Shown: piece by piece, positions 57,296 to 64,000 of the stretch
Position numbering within the stretch: position 1 is the stretch's first letter
How the letters are laid out: each line of letters begins with the position of its first letter
From: Dichetophora obliterata
Lineage: Eukaryota; Arthropoda; Insecta; Diptera; Sciomyzidae
NCBI GenBank assembly: GCA_963920525.1
Contig: OY986438.1
Span: 123,170,920-123,234,919, forward strand
Direction: 5' to 3'
DNA: 64,000 bases
Translations under genes and position numbers: made by a program
Notes under the pieces: generated by a model
What the model was told of the DNA's origin: nothing
Databases searched by the model: none
Seen by the model: only the letters and a program-made list of their open reading frames with translations

Positions 57296-60139
57296 ATGAA
57301 TTTGGAATCACCTAACTGCAATTTAGGTCCCATTGTTAGCGATAACTCTTTTTTAAAATCAATGCTGCATAAACATAGTTTAAATCTTAATGTTGGTCAT
57401 GTTAACTGTCAAAGCTTCAAGTCATCTTTTCAATCATCAAAATTTGATGAAATTAAATGTATTCTTAGTGGTTGTTTTTTGGATGTTTTCGGTGTATCTG
57501 AAACGTGGCTAAAACCATATATATCGAATGCTGCAGTTGATATTCCAGGATATACATTTTGCAGAAGTGATCGTCCGAATGTAAGAGGTGGTGGTGTAGG
57601 TCTTTTTATATCGAAAAAAATCAAATATAAAGTTGTCTTTCGTTCTACTGAGTATGGTGTCTGTGAGGCTCTTTTTGTAGAAATTTGTCACAATTTCCAA
57701 AAACTATTAATTGGTGTTGTATATTTACCTCGTGGTGATATTGTGTCCTTTGAAAATTTGTTAGGTGATTTGTTCGTGCGATACTCTAATATTGTTATTG
57801 TTGGTGACTTCAATCATAATCTCTTTGATATGACTAAGTCAACCAGTCTTCGATCCATGGCTTTACGTTGTAACTTGTCGTGTATTCACAATTCGCTTCC
57901 AACTCATTACGATTCTTATAATAACTCAACGTCTCTAATTGATTTTATTCTGATTAGTGATCCGAACATCGTGAAACTTTCAGGACAAATGTTATCACCA
58001 ACAATTTCTCACCATGCCTTTTTATTTGTTTCTCTTGACTTTCCAATTGTTCGCGAGGATAAGTTTGTTGAGTATCGGAATTATGGAGCAATAAATTATG
58101 AGCATTTGAATTTATTTATGACTGGAATTGATTTCAGTGAAATGTACTCCACCAGTGACATAGATAAGCAGTGTAGTGTATTGAATGCAGTTTTAACTGA
58201 AGCTTTTTCTTTTGTCCCGATAACTAAATATAAACTTAAGTATACTCAAGGTAATAAGTTGAATTCTAAAGCGATTATTTTCGTTAAATCTATGCGTGAT
58301 CTTGCTTTTAAAGCATATTTACAAGATAGATCGGAACATACCTGGAAAACTTTTTGCAAATATCGTAATCGTGCTAAGTCCGTTATACGTAAATTTAAAA
58401 GGGAGTCTGGAACTCGACTATTTGAGGGTCTTAATTCAAAACAAATGTGGAATACCTTAAGAAATAGTGGTTGTTTAAACTCAATTGAGACAAGTGAAGA
58501 ATTTGATGTTGATTGTTTAAATAGTTTCTTTGTTAATAATCAGAATAATTATAACGCCAACCCATTCGATTTTGAGGAGCATTTGGATAGGGAAGATAGT
58601 TTCTTCTTTAAAAATATTTCTGAAAGTGAACTTGTGGAAGCCATTTGGAGTGTCAAGTCGAATGCTATTGGAAATGATAACATTCCTTTAAAATTCATTA
58701 AAATAATTCTCCCCTACGTTCAAACTCATTTGTTATTTTTCGTCAATAGTATTCTTACGTCCTCTAAATTTCCTTCATCTTGGAAAGTGGCTAGAGTTGT
58801 GCCGATTCCCAAAAACAATTCTTCTACGTATATAGAGAATCTTAGGCCGATAAGTATATTACCTGTACTCTCTAAAGTTGTTGAAAACATAATAAAAAAT
58901 CAAATATTGGAATATACTAATCGGCATTCTCTAATTGATGGGTGCCAATATGGCTTTCGAAATGGCTATTCTACGGCAACACTTCTTCTTGGCCTAACAG
59001 ACTCTATTAGACATAACGTCAATGCCAACAAAATAAGTATTTTGGTGTCCCTAGACCTATCAAAGGCATTTGATACAATCAATCACTCGAAGTTAATAAA
59101 CAAACTAAAAACCATGTTTAATTTTTCAAATACTGCGTGTAGGTTATTGTTTTCATATATATGTGATCGTAAACAATTTGTTGTGTACAATGGTTCTGCA
59201 TCCAGCCTGCTTAATATTGTTTCTGGGGTCCCACAAGGATCTGTACTTGGACCATTACTCTTTACGTTATATTTGAATGATATCGTTAATGCTGTTGATT
59301 TAAATGCGTGTAAGCCCTTCATTTTTGCTGATGATATCCAACTTCTGTTTACGGGTGAGTGTCAGTTTAAAGATGTACTGGAGTCCTTAGTCAACTATAA
59401 TCTTTCTAATATTTCCTCCTGGATGTCACAAAATTATTTAAGTTTAAATACCAGCAAAACCAAATTCATTCAATTTAACCCTTCTAGGCTACTTGAAGAC
59501 CATTTGAATATAAGTCTACACAATGAGAAGATACAATTTGTTAATTGTATCAAATGCCTTGGTGTTTTCATTGACAACAAGCTACATTTTGATGCCCATA
59601 TAAATGCGTTAAGTTCTAAAATAGGTTTTACTTTGAGGAAACTTTACAATACTAATTTGTATCTGCCTTTAAGTGTAAAATATAATATTGGCCATGCTCT
59701 TCTTATGTCCAATATAACATATTGCGTCGAGGTTTATTCTGGTACGCTAGCTCTTAACATTAAACGAGTTCAAGTCATTGTCAATAATATTGTACGTTTT
59801 GTCTATGGTCTTCGTAGACGAGAACACATATCTTCGTATGTCGTTAAGTTTTTAAATTGTTCCTTTCATCAATATATAAATAATAGATTGATGTTGTGTT
59901 TTTATAAGCTTGTGAAAACCAACGTGCCACAATACTTGGCTCAGAAATTTGTGTTTAGTCGCTCTACTAGGAATCCTCAGATAATCTACCCTAGAATAGA
60001 TTGTTCTACGTTTGAAAGGTCTTTTGTGGTACGAACAGCTCGTGTTTGGAATAGGCTCCCTATTCATCTTCGTATTTTCACATGCACCTTAACCACCTAC
60101 AAAATTAAGCTCAAAGAATTTCTTCATTCAACAGTTTAA
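57296..60139 (+). CDS. LINE ORF2: endonuclease-reverse transcriptase
   Basis: 947 aa from the first in-frame ATG (MNLESPN); the frame is open a little further upstream. The N-terminal AP-type endonuclease shows HVNCQS, GVSETWL, GGGVGLFI and GDFNHN. Its last motif, normally Ser-Asp-His, reads SHHAF. RT motifs follow: RPISILPVLSKVVE, YGFRNGYST, SLDLSKAFDTINH (motif A), SGVPQGSVLGPLLF (motif B), FIFADDIQLLF (motif C, near residue 677) and CLGVFIDNKL. The C-terminus has the R.WNRLP block usual in CR1/Jockey-type elements. The protein nicks genomic DNA and copies the RNA there. No lesion seen. Confidence 0.9.
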   Translation: MNLESPNCNLGPIVSDNSFLKSMLHKHSLNLNVGHVNCQSFKSSFQSSKFDEIKCILSGCFLDVFGVSETWLKPYISNAAVDIPGYTFCRSDRPNVRGGGVGLFISKKIKYKVVFRSTEYGVCEALFVEICHNFQKLLIGVVYLPRGDIVSFENLLGDLFVRYSNIVIVGDFNHNLFDMTKSTSLRSMALRCNLSCIHNSLPTHYDSYNNSTSLIDFILISDPNIVKLSGQMLSPTISHHAFLFVSLDFPIVREDKFVEYRNYGAINYEHLNLFMTGIDFSEMYSTSDIDKQCSVLNAVLTEAFSFVPITKYKLKYTQGNKLNSKAIIFVKSMRDLAFKAYLQDRSEHTWKTFCKYRNRAKSVIRKFKRESGTRLFEGLNSKQMWNTLRNSGCLNSIETSEEFDVDCLNSFFVNNQNNYNANPFDFEEHLDREDSFFFKNISESELVEAIWSVKSNAIGNDNIPLKFIKIILPYVQTHLLFFVNSILTSSKFPSSWKVARVVPIPKNNSSTYIENLRPISILPVLSKVVENIIKNQILEYTNRHSLIDGCQYGFRNGYSTATLLLGLTDSIRHNVNANKISILVSLDLSKAFDTINHSKLINKLKTMFNFSNTACRLLFSYICDRKQFVVYNGSASSLLNIVSGVPQGSVLGPLLFTLYLNDIVNAVDLNACKPFIFADDIQLLFTGECQFKDVLESLVNYNLSNISSWMSQNYLSLNTSKTKFIQFNPSRLLEDHLNISLHNEKIQFVNCIKCLGVFIDNKLHFDAHINALSSKIGFTLRKLYNTNLYLPLSVKYNIGHALLMSNITYCVEVYSGTLALNIKRVQVIVNNIVRFVYGLRRREHISSYVVKFLNCSFHQYINNRLMLCFYKLVKTNVPQYLAQKFVFSRSTRNPQIIYPRIDCSTFERSFVVRTARVWNRLPIHLRIFTCTLTTYKIKLKEFLHSTV

Positions 60140-60425
60140 ATATATTACTTTTAAAAATCTTTTTTGTTGACCACTTTTAATTTTTAAAACTATCTTTTTT
60201 CCTTTGGCTTCTTTTCTTTCCGCTAACTTGGGATCTTCAAATTCTAATCTTAAATGAATGCTATTAAATATCATATACTGTTAAGGGAGGTTGTATATAA
60301 AGGTACATGTATTATTAGTTAAGTTTTCTCTCGCATATGCTACTATTAAACTGGTAATATGTAAATTGGCCAATAAGGCTTTTGTATTACTTACAATGAA
60401 ATAAATAAATAAATAAATAAATAAA
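60140..60425 (+). repeat. LINE 3' UTR and AAAT-type tail
   Basis: About 255 bp of AT-rich UTR followed by GAAATAAATAAATAAATAAA (from about 60399 to 60424), a short tandem-repeat tail instead of a plain poly(A). Confidence 0.7.
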
Positions 60426-61073
60426 CTGTAAAGTATGCAAAATGTTCGTCCATGTGTATTTATCCGATGATCTTAATCTATTTGTTTCTAAGCAAATATT
60501 TAAAAACCTTGTTAATAATATTTTTCTAACATAGAATCACTTTTATTTCATTTTATAATTTGTAATGTAAGTTTAACTTAAATTATTTAATTATGAATTT
60601 CTTAATTTAATTTAGTCTGTAAGGAAATCTGTATTCCAAAGACTTGAAAAAAACTAAGCTGAATTATTTCAAAATAATTTGTATGTGGCTTATCATTCTC
60701 TTTCAGTAAGCCCTTCAATTAGTGAATTAAATTGTTCATAAGTAGTCAGTAAGAGTTTCCCTGTTTGATGAAGAAATAATAAATAAGTAGATTGGAAGAA
60801 CTTCTTCTGTCCAATATTTTCTGCACTTAATCTTTGAGTGTACTTTAAAAGCTATCCAATATTTTTAAGTTAAACAAAATAAATAAACTTTTGAATCAAA
60901 GAATTATATAATTTTATTTTCAAAATTGTATTAAAATTTTAATTTTTTAAAAGTTTGCATGTAAGTTAAATATATAACTTTAGAAGCAGTTCAAACAAGT
61001 TTTAAAATTATATACAGAAAAAGGTTTATTATCATTTTTACAGCTATCATTTGAGGCTCTTGTTAAGAATAGT
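60426..61073. other. Spacer and Kri1 3' region
   Basis: AT-rich. Kri1's 3' UTR on the minus strand should lie directly below 61074; AATAAA-type signals occur on that strand (for example TTTATT at about 61026). No gene. Confidence 0.4.
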
Positions 61074-63957
61074 TTATTTATTTGCTCCGTACTTCTTCTT
61101 TTTATGAAACTTCTTAGGGTTGATACCATAAGCTTTCAAGCGTTCATCACTTATTTTTGAGTCAGCATCTTTACTGGATTTCTCATTTTGTTTAAAATTT
61201 TTATTAAATGGAGTTTTATATTTAGCAACAGAGCCAAAAGCACCACCTTTATTACGTAAGGGTGGTAAGGAAGTTTTAAGTTTTGCATTTCCATTGGATT
61301 TGAATGTTTGTTTCTTATCAGTTTTTGTAAAAGGATTTTGATGGGATTTTTCTGCGTTTGCATGATTTTGGATAGATTTGGAAATTGCCGAAGTTGCTGT
61401 TAAAGTTTTGCTACCTTCCGCACTTGTTGAGTCATTTTGGTTGTTCTTCTTCTTCTTTTGCTTTGTTTTCTTCTTCTTGGAGGCTGTACTGTTGGAAGTC
61501 GCAGCTTCTGTTGTTAGCACGGCAGGTGTAGATTTTTCAGCGTTGTTTTCCACATTCAATTTAGCTTTCTTCTCTGGCACTTCGGTGGTAGTTTCTACAG
61601 TATTTATGGAAGCAGTTTTTTCAAGATGTTCACTAGTATTTAATGTTGTAGACCCTGCAATTGCTTGCAATTCACGTTTACGTTTTTTCTTTAGCTTTTT
61701 ATCCGTGGTGTTGGTGGTAACGGAGTGTTTGTTATCAGTTGCATGAGTTTTTTCGTCAGAATTTATATTTGACGTGTTTAAAGTGTCCATTTCATCTGAT
61801 TCTTCATCCGAACTAAAAAATATAAATATATGATAGATTCGCGTTTTATTTTCTAAGATTGTGTTTTTCTTTTTGGAAAACTTACGCTTCACCGTACAGA
61901 CTCTTAAAGATTTTACGCTTCAGTTCCTCGTTCTTAGCCTTCATCTTATAAAGACGTTGCTCTTTTTTCTCGACTTGATCTGGCCGTATCTGAATAGCCT
62001 TCTTTAAACTTGCCCATTGATTAAGCTCCTTATTTTTCGCCATAAGTATCTAAAATATTTAATATCTGTATTGAAAAGTTTTCGTCGGCCAAATTGCATT
62101 ACATACCTCCTCAATGGTTAATCCAAAATCATTTGGCGTAGTCTCAACATACTTAAAACGACACGGAATATCGCCAATTATATCCTCACAATCCATCCTG
62201 TAGTACTCATCAATGTACTCTGCATATGTCTTTTCATCGTTCGGTTGAAATGCCGGCTTCTCAGCTTGCACCATTTCCATAAATGCATTTCTGCGCCCCT
62301 TACGATTGCGACGTCCTTTTGTGTTTTCGATCAGCTCTTTTTGCAATTGTTCCTTCGCCGCCACAGGATCGTAGTCACAGTCCATATTAAAATCATCATC
62401 TTCGCAATGTGGCTCATAATCGTCGGCTGTTGTAGAACCTTTTCGCGGATCGTAATTGTCCCAATCTTCAGTTTTCAATATTTCAATATCCGACGGACAC
62501 TCTGGTTTCTCTTCGCCATCATTTACTTGATAGTATTCCTCATTGAATATCTCCTGCATGCGTCGATCGTGTGCCTCGGGATCGAAATCATCATCCAGTT
62601 CTTCATCTCGAAAGCCAAGCTCTTCATTGCCGGTAACCATTTTAAGCTTTTGAATTTTATCTTCGATTTCTTTGCGTTTCATTTCTTTAACCATTTCGAG
62701 TTCTTTGATTTTTTGCTCTTTCTCCTGCTGCTTACGTTCCTTGACTTCCATTCGTTTTTGCTTGCGTTTATCGTCAGTGCGACGTACTGAGTGCTCAATG
62801 GTACGCGGATATCTGGTGATGAACTCAGCATCAGGTTCTTCAAAGCGGAAGTTGTATTTATGCTCGAATTCTGCTTGCTTTTCGAGTTCTGCTTCATCTT
62901 CGGATAGCGCTGCGGTGTCGCCAACAATTTCGTCATATGTAGGAATATCGTTGAGATTTGTTTCGGCGTAGCTGAAATGAATCAAACCAATAAATTTATT
63001 CTTTCCATTCTATACAAAAGTGTATGGAGCACAATTCCAACTTACCCTTTATTTAAGATATAATCGCGTAAAAAGCGCTCACTTTGTGGCAGTTTTGAAT
63101 TTTCCCAGTATTTTTTTAGCGGTTCTAATTTTTCTTTGACATCCTCTTCAATATTATCCTGTTTCCCTGCTAACCATTTTACGTAGTCTGCCTCTTCCTC
63201 ATCAGCTTCTTCTTTAGTTTTGACGCGCTTCTTAAAAATGCCACCGAATCCTTCTTCTTCTGAGTCTACATCTTCGTTTACCACTTGTTTGAATTCAGCT
63301 CTTAAGCGACGTTCAGCTTCCACGACTGTGGGTGAACCAGATCTTTCGTTTTCATCTTCTTCCTCCACATCTGAATCTAAAAATCAAAACAAAGTAGAAA
63401 AATCGTAATAGTACTTACTGCTTTTTATTTTTCGCACTCACTCACCATCCTCAAATTTGCCTCCTTTTTCCAGTATTATCTTACGTTCATAATCCTTTAA
63501 AGTCACTGGTTTTGATTTCTTTTCTTTTTTAACTGAATTTGTGGATATTTCTTCATTTAATGCTTCTTCATTGGAGTCATCGCCGTCACCTTTTTCTCGG
63601 CTGCTAAAGAACTTTGTATTTTTATCATAAATAGCTGGATCTTTGCTCTTTAGTGAAGCCAAAGTTTTAAAGAATTCCTGATCAAACTTTGGATCGAGAA
63701 CTTCCGCTTCATCTGAGGTTTCACTGTCGCTGGAAGAATCCGATTCTGAGATATCATGTCCACGATCCTTAACTTCAATATATATGGAATGTAACAAATC
63801 AATTTATATGTAATGTTAAAAGGTGTTGAAAAATTTTACATTTTTTTAACAGTTCCTTTTGACGGAATTTGTTGTAGGTCTTTGCGTAGTCCTTGTTTGT
63901 GCCCAAGTTTAAATCATTGTCACTCTCATCGGAAGCATCAAAAAGTTTAGTACTCAT
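61074..63957 (-). CDS. Kri1: Kri1 homologue, ribosome biogenesis, 6 exons
   Basis: Predicted 847 aa. Exons (minus): 63957-63840, 63772-63446, 63376-63046, 62971-62107, 62049-61886 and 61812-61074; all introns are GT-AG, 62-80 bp, and phases join. Start MSTKLFDASDES, with a conserved KTYNKFRQKE just before intron 1. Acidic stretches (SESDSSSDSETSDE; DSDVEEEDENE) and a Lys-rich segment follow. The core has DYVKWLAGKQ, FLRDYILNKGYAE, PTYDEI, YNFRFEEPD, TRYPRTIEHSVRR and FNEEYY, then YYRMDCEDIIGDIPCRFKY, the most conserved Kri1 block. The tail is Lys-rich and low-complexity, ending ERLKAYGINPKKFHKKK. Kri1 works with Krr1 in the nucleolus in 40S subunit assembly. All exons are open. Confidence 0.95.
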
Positions 63958-64000
63958 TTTAATCGCTCGTGACAGTATTTACAATTTCATCCACTCCAGA
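63958..64000 (-). promoter_or_regulatory. Start of Kri1 upstream region
   Basis: Only 43 bp upstream of the Kri1 ATG are in the window; probably 5' UTR. No element can be called. Confidence 0.25.

Larger units (their letters stand above)
55540..60425 (+). mobile_element. LINE (CR1-like group) with two intact ORFs
   Basis: A 5' leader of uncertain start, ORF1 (56119-57093), ORF2 (57296-60139), a short 3' UTR and a terminal AAAT/ATAA repeat tail. The PHD-finger ORF1 and simple-repeat tail fit the CR1/Kiri-like group better than Jockey, whose ORF1 has CCHC knuckles. No stops or shifts in either ORF, so this copy is young. Target duplications could not be found because the 5' end is not fixed. 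Confidence 0.82.

Noticed and set aside
61378..61746. Plus-strand open frame of 122 codons
   Set aside because: It is the antisense shadow of the Lys/Ser/Thr-rich last exon of Kri1.
62245..62790. Plus-strand open frame of 181 codons
   Set aside because: Antisense of Kri1 exon 4; Phe/Leu-rich content mirrors the Glu/Lys-rich Kri1 helix.

Overview
This is a window of nuclear DNA from an insect, most likely a higher (cyclorrhaphan) fly. The host genes are split by short GT-AG introns and resemble dipteran proteins, the intergenic DNA is very AT-rich, and the transposon mix (Mag-type Ty3/gypsy, a THAP-domain P element, Penelope, Helitron, hAT, Tc1, PIF-type and P-type MITEs) is that of fly genomes. 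I cannot name the species from the sequence.

Three host genes can be modelled completely, with splice sites and phases that agree. They are a sugar-transporter-like MFS protein (+, 20500-29815, 3 exons, 449 aa), a Def8 homologue (-, 32911-35194, 3 exons, 475 aa) and a Kri1 homologue (-, 61074-63957, 6 exons, 847 aa). They share no pathway: one is a membrane carrier, one a zinc-binding vesicle/autophagy-type protein, one a nucleolar ribosome-assembly factor. Nearly everything else is mobile or repetitive DNA.

Layout. 1-6.7 kb: foldbacks and a decayed Mag-type gypsy element split exactly by a Helitron. 6.7-10.7 kb: a P element with both ends and an 8-bp target duplication, but a broken transposase. 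10.7-20 kb: hAT and Tc1 remnants, a tRNA-derived SINE and several foldbacks, including a 1.24-kb palindrome made of four copies of one arm. 20.5-29.8 kb: the MFS gene, whose 7.3-kb second intron holds a solo LTR and a 3.7-kb (ATTACC)n satellite. 30-41 kb: Def8 and a set of MITEs. 41.9-48.2 kb: a Penelope-like element with a hammerhead-like core, interrupted by a CACTA-like element. 49.6-54.5 kb: five transposons nested inside one another, most with recognisable target duplications. 54.5-55.3 kb: a P-type MITE that itself contains a second P-type MITE. 55.5-60.4 kb: an uninterrupted two-ORF LINE. 61-64 kb: Kri1.

The most notable signals are the five-level nested insertion, the presence of three distinct P-superfamily families (one autonomous-type, two MITE families) recognised by CA..AAGGT-type ends with 8-bp duplications, the four-arm palindrome, and the giant hexanucleotide array inside an intron.
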